Positions 11,402 to 22,900 of a stretch of 64,000 nt of DNA are shown piece after piece. The notes beneath the pieces are model-generated. The model was not told the origin of the DNA. It searched no databases and saw only the letters and a program-made list of their open reading frames with translations. The stretch is taken from the NCBI RefSeq assembly GCF_963855985.1, contig NW_026973566.1:248001-312000 (forward strand), read 5' to 3'. This DNA comes from Ostrinia nubilalis. Lineage: Eukaryota; Arthropoda; Insecta; Lepidoptera; Crambidae. Numbering within the stretch: the first letter of the stretch is position 1; each line of letters begins with the position of its first letter. A program made the position numbers and the translations under genes.

Positions 11402-12011
11402 TGTCGGCGCGCGGGGCGCAATAAATTAAATAACTTAATGTTATAGTTCTCACAACACTTTCAATGTGTTAGCTAGTTTATTGCTATGGAATTTTAAGCA
11501 GCGCCAGAGCTCTTATGCCAGAGTTAAGTGCGCGCCTGGGAACGAAGGTGACATAAATCTCCATGTTGCCTGACGTAGTTGTGGACCCGTTCAAGTGCAG
11601 TATTGATGGATTAATAGCTTTACAAAAACTTCAGGTACAGAGCCCTGGAACGTAGAGATTTTGGGACTCAGTGTTAGAGTCATTGCACATTCGGGTTTTG
11701 GACGTGGTGGTGACTGGGCGTGGTTCACAAATTCGTCAATCGCTCCCAATTTATTAAGTCTAGGCGTCTCTAGCTTTGTTAAAGTAATTCAGTAACTTTG
11801 ATCTTTCTGTTAAATTTAACTGTGGACAATATTGATTAAATTACGAACCAGTCTTTACATTCTAGTCTAGTAAAGTTAGTCGTTTATAATCAGTGATTAT
11901 AATTAGTGTTAGTATCCACTCGCACGTGTTCCCTATACGCCCACATAGGTAGATAGTATGAATTCAATGAGAGACCCTTCTGGTGCCGTCCGAGAGCCCG
12001 ACGCTCCGACA
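11402..12011 (+). repeat. LTR 2 (middle LTR)
   Basis: Second 610-bp LTR, identical by eye to LTR 1. It serves as 3' LTR of the first unit and 5' LTR of the second, as expected after LTR-LTR unequal recombination between two copies. It is followed by the same tRNA-Leu-type primer site. Confidence 0.92.
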
Positions 12012-15000
12012 TCAGAAGTGGGATTCCGCGTCGCGAGTGCGAAATGGCGTGGACCCTCTGCACCTGCAGAGTGGTTTGTCGCGTGTCCAGGTGACGGCAG
12101 CTTCTGGTAAAGTACGATCATCAGGAGCTGAGTAGCATCACCGGCCCTGCACGGTGGTGGAGATTGCTGCATACGGTCAGTCGTTCCATTTTTATTTTGA
12201 CTTTGAGGCTGATTGTTCTTTGAATAGAGAAAATGTTGTTAATACATTTTCTGGATGACACATAATGTATGTGGTCACTTGCATGTGGTAACGTTCAGTC
12301 TCAAGTCTGTCTGTTTTGATACTTATGTGATCGATTGTTGATTTGATACGTTGTTTTGTGATTTTCGTGTGATTCCTGAAAATAGGTACTATGTGGTGGT
12401 AACTTATTATTTATTGATCGTAATTTTTCGTACATTGAGATGGTTCGTAAGATTTAGATTGTAACTCAATAATATGGCTTTGACACGATACGTGGTTAGG
12501 CAATAATAAAATAATTATTACCACTTTTTGCCTGACTTTGCTCGAGTTTCACCGGCTGTTGTAAACTCGAAAGATGTTAAAAAAAATAACGAATGGTTAA
12601 TTTGTGTGAAGTAGGCACACCATCTGATCGTGCTAAAGTTAATGAAACAGAATGATATACTATGAAATTTAAATAAAGATGTATACTGTGTCAAAAATAC
12701 ATGAAGGATTAAAATTGATTAATAAAAAACAATCCTACTTTAGAATAGACAAGTATTCTAAGTAATGGTAAAATTTAAAGTTGATATTTTCACTAAACTG
12801 AATCTTTTTGGATCGGCCATAGATAATTTAATTTGACTTATTTAAAGAATAATGATAATACCAGTAATACTTGGTACTACCACTGAAAGTTATAAACTAT
12901 TAAAAGGATTACTTTTCCGCCTTCCAAATTTTTGGTTCTATTATTGTTGTGCAATTACCTGAATTGAAGGACCCAATCTAAAAGCGCTGGTATGGTGGAG
13001 CGGAGAATGAATTTGTGTTTTATCGTCATAAAACGTGTATTAAAAGTGAGATACCTAATCTCAAATAGAATAGTGACTCATGTGTCCCCCTGAAGAGACG
13101 CTCTAATAATGCTTAAAGGGTGAACAACCACCACTGTTGTTTTATTGCTAGTTTAAATAAGGAAATTGTTCATCTATCTAGCTATACATTTATTGTTTGC
13201 CACACTAATGATGATAATAATAGACGGATTTAACACTTTCGTGGACAGTAGCATCCACAGATGTTAGGTGTTAACTCAGATCTTCTATGATCTGAGGGTA
13301 TTGAGATTGATTTGCTGAAGTCACAGTGCACGTATAAATTCAGTACGCCTTACATTTGATTTTTCATACTGTTAGGTACAAGGAAAGGCATGTTTTAGTG
13401 TCAACGCAAAAGTAATACGCTAATGGCACTGTCATCTAGCGAATATTTTTTGTGATGCATTTTAACACCTTATGCAAAAAAAAATGTGCAGCGTATGAAA
13501 TATTTTGGTGTCACATTAGACGTCATTACTAAACGTGTACCTACTGTTTGCCTGTATATTGGCTATTATGAATTTAATGAAAATCGCAATACAGTTTCCA
13601 ATCCTTTGGGAAGTTCACTTTCTGTATTTTTACAAATCTCTAGGAAATGTAAGTAACTACATTCCATTTTATAATAATTATGCTGACATAATGATGTCAT
13701 ACTTCTTATGGAATCCATCGAACAAGGGATTTTTTGTAAGGAGACCTTGTTTGAAACACTAAAGCTTTGAAACCAAAAATCAATAAAAAAAGGGATCGTT
13801 TAAAAAAAATCTTAAGTGAAGTACTTGAGTTTTGGGGTCTCATGTGGTTTTGGGGTCTCATGTGGAGGAATTCAATCGTTAAGTACCTACCTACATACTT
13901 AACCATAAACATTTTCGATATTTTTTTACTAGCTACGATTTTACACTTGTTTCTGACTGCAACTTTTTAACGAATTACTCGCAATAAAGTTGACTTCACT
14001 TAATTTGATAATAATCAAATTACTGAATGTCTGGTATTATGCACCGAAAAGATGCTATTTTAGAACATTTCTAGTGCTATCAGATTGTTTCTAATTAGTA
14101 ATGCCATATTTTCAAGTCTGTTCCAATCCAAACATTGAATAAATAAACAATGACTATGGTATAATTCGTATTTAGGTAAAAATAAACAGAGATTTGAGAA
14201 AACCAAGAACGCATTTCAAAATTAATGTTAGTGATTTTGTTTAAATAAGAAAATCATGATAACTGGATTCATGTTAGACCCAAACTATCGTAACTACCTA
14301 TTTAGGGTCGTTGAATTCTAGTTGTTATAACGAATTTGAATAGAAGCAATGTAAAAATGAAAATGCATAAGTATTCTCAAAAATATTGACATTGTTATTA
14401 CACTCGGTTCATTCTTGATGATTGATATTGAGTTTAACATCGTTAGTATTTTAAAATAAGTTAGTAGTTTGTATTTAGGACTACTAGGATTACTAATATT
14501 AGATTTGACATTTCCTTTTCTTTATTCTAATCTAGAATTATGAAAAAATAGATTCTGTTGTAGACATACCAAAATAGTATGGTGTAGTTCAACAATTTCT
14601 TGATTCAATTACATTTTTATCAGTTGTCGCTCTCAAAAAACTGATAGGTTTTTATGAGCAGTACCTATCTAAAGTTTGGGTGCAAGTACTAAACTTTCTG
14701 ATTCCTTTCTGTTTTTAATTTTGATTTGATTTTAATTAAATTTTGGTTCAGATTAAATTTTAATTAAATTTTGATTAAATTTTAAATATTGATTTTAATT
14801 ACATTTTGACTTTGATTAAATTATGATCTTGATCAGATTTTGATTGAATTTTGATTTTATCTAAATTTTGAATTTGAATTTTGATGATGATTTTTTTTTT
14901 ATTAGAGTATGTTTTATTTTGATTTTAGTCTAGGACTGGTCGTGTATGAATTATTTTTAATGATAACACGGTTAGTGACGCCTTATACAACCTATGTAAG

Positions 15001-16396
15001 TAGTGTGTGATCTTTATGTACGAGTACTTACATTATGCAATAAAATTATTTAATTTTTTTTTTTAATTTGAGATAATGACCGATGTGATTTTAAAATCAT
15101 TAGTCAGTTGTTTATAGAATTTATAAATATGCTAACGATTGCTATCGAGTGATGCTGAAATGTTACGTCCCCACAGAGCGAGAAATAGTCAGGTTTAGCC
15201 GTTGTCGGCGCTAATGAGATTGAAAGAGTTATTATAAGAAAGAATATCAATAATGATGATATTGTTGTAGTATCTTTTGACATTTTAATGTTAGTTATGA
15301 CGAAAATTATGGCTGGTTAACATGACTAAGAGTACTCAGGGCCTTGTCTTGTTGTCGATCGTAGGTCATATTCCTAACCCAGTTTAGCTGGTCGGAGACT
15401 GCGCGGCGATGATGAGTAATGAGGTCATGGGTTGGGCAGTTGATTGAATTTGTTTCGATAGCTGCTGATCGGTCGTGAGTACCGATGGTGGGGCCATGAG
15501 AGTGCCTTTGTGATCGGCCATGAGAGTGCCGTTGTGTTCGGTCATCTATACCGATGGTGAGGCCATGGGAGTGCCTTTGTGATCGGCCATGAGAGTGCCG
15601 TTGTGATCGGTCGTGAGTACCGATGATGAGGCCATGGGAGTGCCTTTGTGATCGGCCATGAGAGTGCCGTTGTGATCGGTCGTGAGTACCGATGATGAGG
15701 CCATGGGAGTGCCTTTGTGATCGGCCATGAGAGTGCCGTTGTGTTCGGTCATCTATACCGATGGTGAGGCCATGAGAGTGCCTTTGTGATCGGCCATGAG
15801 AGTGCCGTTGTGTTCGGTCATCTATACCGATGGTGAGGCCATGAGAGTGCCTTTGTGATCGGCCATGAGAGTGCCGTTGTGATCGGTCATCTTACCGATG
15901 GTGAGGCCATGAGAGTGCCTTTGTGATCGGCCATGAGAGTGCCGTTGTGATCGGTCGTGAGTACCGATGATGAGGCCATGGGAGTGCCTTTGTGTTCGGT
16001 CGTGAGTACCGATGGTGATTGGCCGTGAGTGCCATTGTGACTGGCCGTGAGTGCTGGTGGTATCGGATGGTGATTCCGATGGTCGGATGCGTTCCGATAG
16101 TGCGTGACAGTGTGTCGCGGGTATTAGTTACGTTAACCTTGGCCTTAGTTTTGGTTGAAATAACTTTAAGATTCTAGTTGAAACTAGATTTGTTCTTGAC
16201 TGAGTTGAAAACTTTGTAGTTTTGATTTGAATCTGTGGAGACCTGACATTTTACTGACATTTTATTGTACCTTCCTACTCATAGTGGTATTGTAGGATAG
16301 CCGAACGGTACTTTAAGTTACATGAGTGAGGTTGTCATATTACATGACGACTTAAATGCTGATCCACACGAGGACGTGTGAGAGTCAGGATCGCCG
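12012..16396 (+). other. second internal copy of LTR element, with empty TTAA site
   Basis: Colinear with 6089-11401 at an offset of 5,923 up to the TTAA at 13812-13815 and 4,995 after it. It lacks the piggyBac-type insertion. No coding domain is visible. Confidence 0.9.
15466..16055 (+). repeat. 69-bp minisatellite, second copy
   Basis: Same array as at 10471-11060, with the same order of unit variants, showing that the array did not change in length since the element was duplicated. Confidence 0.9.
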
Positions 16397-17006
16397 TGTC
16401 GGCGCGCGGGGCGCAATAAATTAAATAACTTAATGTTATAGTTCTCACAACACTTTCAATGTGTTAGCTAGTTTATTGCTATGGAATTTTAAGCAGCGCC
16501 AGAGCTCTTATGCCAGAGTTAAGTGCGCGCCTGGGAACGAAGGTGACATAAATCTCCATGTTGCCTGACGTAGTTGTGGACCCGTTCAAGTGCAGTATTG
16601 ATGGATTAATAGCTTTACAAAAACTTCAGGTACAGAGCCCTGGAACGTAGAGATTTTGGGACTCAGTGTTAGAGTCATTGCACATTCGGGTTTTGGACGT
16701 GGTGGTGACTGGGCGTGGTTCACAAATTCGTCAATCGCTCCCAATTTATTAAGTCTAGGCGTCTCTAGCTTTGTTAAAGTAATTCAGTAACTTTGATCTT
16801 TCTGTTAAATTTAACTGTGGACAATATTGATTAAATTACGAACCAGTCTTTACATTCTAGTCTAGTAAAGTTAGTCGTTTATAATCAGTGATTATAATTA
16901 GTGTTAGTATCCACTCGCACGTGTTCCCTATACGCCCACATAGGTAGATAGTATGAATTCAATGAGAGACCCTTCTGGTGCCGTCCGAGAGCCCGACGCT
17001 CCGACA
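16397..17006 (+). repeat. LTR 3
   Basis: Third 610-bp LTR, ending CTCCGACA at 17006 directly before TATATAACC of the satellite. It matches LTR 1 and 2 by eye. Confidence 0.92.
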
Positions 17007-18066
17007 TATATAACCAATAGATAGGCTATTATTTTCTAGAAATTTGAGTTAGATTTTGATTTTGTTGAGCTTCACCACGTAACCTCGGTTCGGTCTAATT
17101 TAGGGTAGGTATTGCCTGTTTTCCAAAGTTTTTGACCTCCGATCGCAACAAATGAGGTGTCTATGGATAGGGCTCGCTGAGACGAATCCAAAAAGCTGAA
17201 ACACGCCGGGGGTGGCCCTAGAAAATTTTGAAAATGACGCCCAAAAACCGTCTCAGATCCCAAAAGAAACACTAAAGACCACCAAAAAAGCAGAATTTAG
17301 TGTGAAACGATGTCAATCGAACGTCACGGGAGTGCTAAACCGAAAAGGGTGAATCTATTTAAGCGAAAAAATTTTGAAAATCCGACCAAAAATTACCAAG
17401 TTATAAAATTTTGTATGAAAAAATTCTAAGTCAATATTAAAAATCTAAAAAATTGAATAAAATCGCCAGGAAGGGTGCTAGGGGTCTCAAAATGTTACGG
17501 GGGTGTAGGCAAAAAATATGGCGCTCAAATGATGTATATAACCTATAGGTAGGCTATTATTTTCTAGAAATTTGAGTTAGATTTTGATTTTGTTGAGCTT
17601 CACCACGTAACCTCGGTTCGGTCTAATTTAGGGTAGGTATTGCCTGTTTTCCAAAGTTTTTGACCTCCGATCGCAACAAATGAGGTGTCTATGGATAGGT
17701 CTCGCCGAGACGAATCCAAAAAGCCGAATAACGTCGGGGGTGGCCCTAGAAAATTTTGAAAATGACGCCCAAAAACCGTCTCAGATCCCAAAGAAACACT
17801 AAAGACCACCAAAAAAGCAGAATTTAGTGTGAAACGATGTCAATCGAACGACACGGGAGTGCTAAACCGAAAAGGGTGAATCTATTTAAGCGAAAAAATT
17901 TTGAAAATCCGACCAAAAATTACCAAGTTATAAAATTTTGTATGAAAAAATTCTAAGTCAATATTAAAAATCTAAAAAATTGAATAAAATCGCCAGGAAG
18001 GGTGCTAGGGGTCTCAAAATGTTACGGGGGTGTAGCCAAAAAATTTGGCGCTCAAATGATGTATAT
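17007..18066. repeat. 528-bp satellite array B, two monomers
   Basis: Two monomers to the right of the LTR element. The first has the rare CCAATAG and GCTCGCTGAGACG variants also seen in monomer 4 of array A (3367 onward). The second is of the CCGAATAACGTC type like monomer 5. One A is missing near 17792. The array ends at GATGTATAT, the site where MITE-B and MITE-A entered. Confidence 0.95.
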
Positions 18067-19053
18067 GTCGCAGGCAAATTGTATGATTCCGCATTTTACA
18101 AACGGCGTCGTCAGTTTACAAACGCTCGCTGTTCTATGAAATGCCGAAGGCAAAATGTAAATTGCCTTGGCACTTTATAATATGCCACAAAATTTGATAG
18201 CCAATTCAATCGCCGTTTACAAAATGCCGCGGCAAATTGAAGTATTTAGTTCTTTTTCTTACCACGCGAGGTGCTGCTTATCAAAACAAGAAAAATGGCG
18301 TCGAGTAGTGGTATTGTGATACAGAAAACGTACGTATTCAAAGGACTTTTCCCAAAAAACTATTGTTTTAAAGACATGTATTATAGTGCATTGAGGAAAT
18401 TTAACGATTCACAAATAGGAGCAGTGAAAAAGCCGTGAACAAATGAAAAAGTTTTTGAGGTTATCCCGCACGTAAAAAACGCTAAAGTGACAATGGAATC
18501 TGGTGCTCGGAGGACTTCTGCGGAATATTATTGGCATAAAAAATATAGTGTTATGGCTTCTTCCAGGTATAATTAAAATGTTTTTTTTATGCATATCAAA
18601 CACAGTCATCTGGTGTTAAGTGGGATACAGTCTAGGACTTAATTAAAGAACTGATTATCGTAACTTATTTTGTGTTATAGTTTTATGTACCTACCTATCC
18701 GTTTGTCTTTAATCGAAAGTACCATATTATTCATAAAAGTATGTATTATTGATACTTAGGTACGTCGCGTCATCAGTTTAAATTAGTTTAGTGTTGTTTT
18801 TGTTACGAAAATATTTTAATTCGTGCTTTAATTTTAAGTTTGTCCTATTTGAATAAATAGATTCCTGGTTTTTGAAACAAAGTCTGATTTGTCCGACATG
18901 TGTTTTATGATGGTCACCCTATTGCAACAATCATAGTCGAAATTATCAATTGAACGAGTCGCCAATTTGCCTTCGGCATTTCATAGAACAGCGAGCGTTT
19001 GTAAACTGACGACTCCGTTTGTAAAATGCGGAATCATACAATTTGCCTGCGAC
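18067..19053 (+). mobile_element. MITE-A copy 2: complete 987-bp element
   Basis: Begins GTCGCAGGCAAATTG and ends with its inverse. The TIRs are about 88 bp (18067-18154 and 18966-19053) with one mismatch at about 19013. It is flanked by ATAT on both sides (18063-18066 and 19054-19057). It is otherwise the same as 1-855, with an offset of 18,198. It is inserted at the left edge of MITE-B, so it is the younger of the two. Confidence 0.85.
18295..18576 (+). pseudogene. decayed transposase-like exon, copy 2
   Basis: Same frame as at 97-378 with the same internal TGA and the same splice donor. This shows both cassettes descend from an already broken element. Confidence 0.4.
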
Positions 19054-19056
19054 ATA

Positions 19057-19976
19057 TCGATGGCTCCTACGTATACTGGCGTAAGTGAAAAAAGTAAATT
19101 TTACAGGAGAGCCATTTTAGTGGCCAGAACCATATTTTTGGGTCATATCTTCTGACCTACTAAAACGAATTTAATGAAATTTCACATTTAGCCTTAACAT
19201 GTAATGCTTTTGCTACTGCTGTTATCAATTTTTATATTTTTCTTATATATTTTGAGATTTTACGCATTGCCCTTTTACGTCGGCATATTTCTATAATTTC
19301 ATGTATATTGTTCAACGTAAAGAGACTTAAATGACAACGTAAATATAATATTTTATATAAGCGATTACTCTCTTTATTTATGCATGTAATTATTTTAATT
19401 GTTATCATGTGCTATATCAATAATAAATCAGTTACCGTTTTACGTTTTAACGCAAATACGCCCATATGCTGTGCTCGAGATTTAGTTAGGTCTTTTAACA
19501 TAATGTGTCATATTTTTAAAAAATATAAATAACTAGAAAAAATCGAATTGCCTAAGGCGGGAATTGAACCCACGATACCTTAGGCAGTTCGATTTTTTCA
19601 AGTTATTTATAATTTTCAAATTAGTTTGAGATGCGACTCTTAACGCTAAAAAATAAATATTTATATAATGTGTCATAATTTATAAATAAAACAATTTGCT
19701 AAATATTTTCATGGCTTTATTTAAGATTTGGATTATAAAAAATATATGTTTATGTAAGCAACTACTCGTATAGATTGACGAATCGTATGATTGGGCTTTA
19801 TACGTGGCGTAGTTTTGCACATACGCCTATTTGCCTAAAATTTTATTTTGTATCTAATGGAAAAAAATTTTTTTTTTCTTACTGATGTTATAGATTAGAG
19901 CAAAGTGAAATCATTGTTTAAATAATTGGAAAAAGGCGTAAGCGGCAGTTTCGCCCTTATACGTAGGAGCCATCGA
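19057..19976. mobile_element. MITE-B copy 2
   Basis: Offset 18,198 from 859-1778 with the same ends and the same right junction CCATCGA|TATATAACC. The first base of its left TIR is shared with the ATAT used by MITE-A. Confidence 0.75.
19525..19610 (-). repeat. B-box hairpin, copy 2
   Basis: Same 33-nt arms and tRNA-T-arm-like loop as at 1327-1412. Confidence 0.7.
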
Positions 19977-22900
19977 TATATAACCTATAGATAGGCTATT
20001 ATTTTCTAGAAATTTGAGTTAGATTTTGATTTTGTTGAGCTTCACCACGTAACCTCGGTTCGGTCTAATTTAGGGTAGGTATTGCCTGTTTTCCAAAGTT
20101 TTTGACCTCCGATCGCAACAAATGAGGTGTCTATGGATAGGGCTCGCCGAGACGAATCCAAAAAGCTGAAACACGCCGGGGGTGGCCCTAGAAAATTTTG
20201 AAAATGACGCCCAAAAACCGTCTCAGATCCCAAAAGAAACACTAAAGACCACCAAAAAAGCAGAATTTAGTGTGAAACGATGTCAATCGAACGTCACGGG
20301 AGTGCTAAACCGAAAAGGGTGAATCTATTTAAGCGAAAAAATTTTGAAAATCCGACCAAAAATTACCAAGTTATAAAATTTTGTATGAAAAAATTCTAAG
20401 TCAATATTAAAAATCTAAAAAATTGAATAAAATCGCCAGGAAGGGTGCTAGGGGTCTCAAAATGTTACGGGGGTGTAGGCAAAAAATATGGCGCTCAAAT
20501 GATGTATATAACCTATAGGTAGGCTATTATTTTCTAGAAATTTGAGTTAGATTTTGATTTTGTTGAGCTTCACCACGTAACCTCGGTTCGGTCTAATTTA
20601 GGGTAGGTATTGCCTGTTTTCCAAAGTTTTTGACCTCCGATCGCAACAAATGAGGTGTCTATGGATAGGGCTCGCCGAGACGAATCCAAAAAGCTGAAAA
20701 ACGCCGGGGGTGGCCCTAGAAAATTTTAAAAATGACGCCCAAAAACCGTCTCAGATCCCAAAAGAAACACTAAAGACCACCAAAAAAGCAGAATTTAGTA
20801 TGAAACGATGTCAATCGAACGTCACGGGAGTGCTAAACCGAAAAGGGTCAATCTATTTAAGCGAAAAAATTTTGAAAATCCGACCAAAAATTACCAAGTT
20901 ATAAAATTTTGTATGAAAAAATTCTAAGTCAATATTAAAAATCTAAAAAAATTCATAAAATCGCCAGGAAGGGTGCTAGGGGTCTCAAAATGTTACGGGG
21001 GTGTAGGCAAAAAATATGGCGCTCAAATGATGTATATAACCTATAGATAGGCTATTATATTCTAGAAATTTGAGTTAGATTTTGATTTTGTTGAGCTTCA
21101 CCACGTAACCTCGGTTCGGTCTAATTTAGGGTAGGTATTGCCTGTTTTCCAAAGTTTTTGACCTCCGATCGCAACAAATGAGGTGTCTATGGATAGGGCT
21201 CGCCGAGACGAATCTAAAAAGCTGAAACACGCCGGGGGTGGCCCTAGAAAATTTTGAAAATGACGCCCAAAAACCGTCTCAGATCCCAAAAGAAACACTA
21301 AAGACCACCAAAAAAGCAGAATTTAGTGTGAAACGATGTCAATCGAACGTCACGGGAGTGCTAAACCGAAAAGGGTGAATCTATTTAAGCGAAAAAATTT
21401 TGAAAATCCGACCAAAAATTACCAAGTTATAAAATTTTGTATGAAAAAATTCTAAGTCAATATTAAAAATCTAAAAAATTGAATAAAATCGCCAGGAAGG
21501 GTGCTAGGGGTCTCAAAATGTTACGGGGGTGTAGGCAAAAAATATGGCGCTCAAATGATGTATATAACCTATAGGTAGGCTATTATTTTCTAGAAATTTG
21601 AGTTAGATTTTGATTTTGTTGAGCTTCACCACGTAACCTCGGTTCGGTCTAATTTAGGGTAGGTATTGCCTGTTTTCCAAAGTTTTTGACCTCCGATCGC
21701 AACAAATGAGGTGTCTATGGATAGGGCTCGCCGAGACGAATCCAAAAAGCCGAATAACGTCGGGGGTGGCCCTAGAAAATTTTGAAAATGACGCCCAAAA
21801 ACCGTCTCAGATCCCAAAAGAAACACTAAAGACCACCAAAAAAGCAGAATTTAGTGTGAAACGATGTCAATCGAACGTCACGGGAGTGCTAAACCGAAAA
21901 GGGTGAATCTATTTAAGCGAAAAAATTTTGAAAATCCGACCAAAAATTACCAAGTTATAAAATTTTGTATGAAAAAATTCTAAGTCAATATTAAAAATCT
22001 AAAAAATTTCATAAAATCGCCAGGAAGGGTGCTAGGGGTCTCAAAATGTTACGGGGGTGTAGGCAAAAAATATGGCGCTCAAATGATGTATATAACCTAT
22101 AGATAGGCTATTAATTTCTAGAAATTTGAGTTAGATTTTGATTTTGTTGAGCTTCACCACGTAACCTCGGTTCGGTCTAATTTAGGGTAGGTATTGCCTG
22201 TTTTCCAAAGTTTTTGACCTCCGATCGCAACAAATGAGGTGTCTATGGATAGGGCTCGCCGAGACGAATCCAAAAAGCTGAAAAACGCCGGGGGTGGCCC
22301 TAGAAAATTTTGAAAATGACGCCCAAAACCCGTCTCAGATCCCAAAAGAAACACTAAAGACCACCAAAAAAGCAGAATTTAGTGTGAAACGATGTCAATC
22401 GAACGTCACGGGAGTGCTAAACCGAAAAGGGTGAATCTATTTAAGCGAAAAAATTTTGAAAATCCGACCAAAAATTACCAAGTTATAAAATTTTGTATGA
22501 AAAAATTCTAAGTCAATATTAAAAATCTAAAAAATTGAATAAAATCGCCAGGAAGGGTGCTAGGGGTCTCAAAATGTTACGGGGGTGTAGGCAAAAAATA
22601 TGGCGCTCAAATGATGTATATAACCTATAGATAGGCTATTAATTTCTAGAAATTTGAGTTAGATTTTGATTTTGTTGAGCTTCACCACGTAACCTCGGTT
22701 CGGTCTAATTTAGGGTAGGTATTGCCTGTTTTCCAAAGTTTTTGACCTCCGATCGCAACAAATGAGGTGTCTATGGATAGGGCTCGCCGAGACGAATCCA
22801 AAAAGCTGAAACACGCCGGGGGTGGCCCTAGAAAATTTTGAAAATGACGCCCAAAAACCGTCTCAGATCCCAAAAGAAACACTAAAGACCACCAAAAAAG

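Larger units (their letters stand above)
5479..17006 (+). mobile_element. three-LTR (tandem dimer) non-coding LTR retrotransposon
   Basis: Three direct copies of a 610-bp LTR (TGTCGG...CCGACA) alternate with two internal segments: 6089-11401 (5,313 bp) and 12012-16396 (4,385 bp). The internals are nearly identical. They differ by a 928-bp piggyBac-type insertion plus a few substitutions, for example around 6465/12388 and 11086/16083. The whole dimer sits in the 528-bp satellite: the left flank ends TATA and the right flank begins TATATAACC, consistent with a 4-bp TATA duplication. A tRNA-Leu-type primer binding site follows LTR1. No gag, protease, RT or integrase can be read in either strand, so it is a LARD-type element needing proteins in trans. 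The size of TSD suggests a Ty3/Gypsy-like helper (inference). The purine tract before the 3' LTR is not obvious. Confidence 0.88.
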
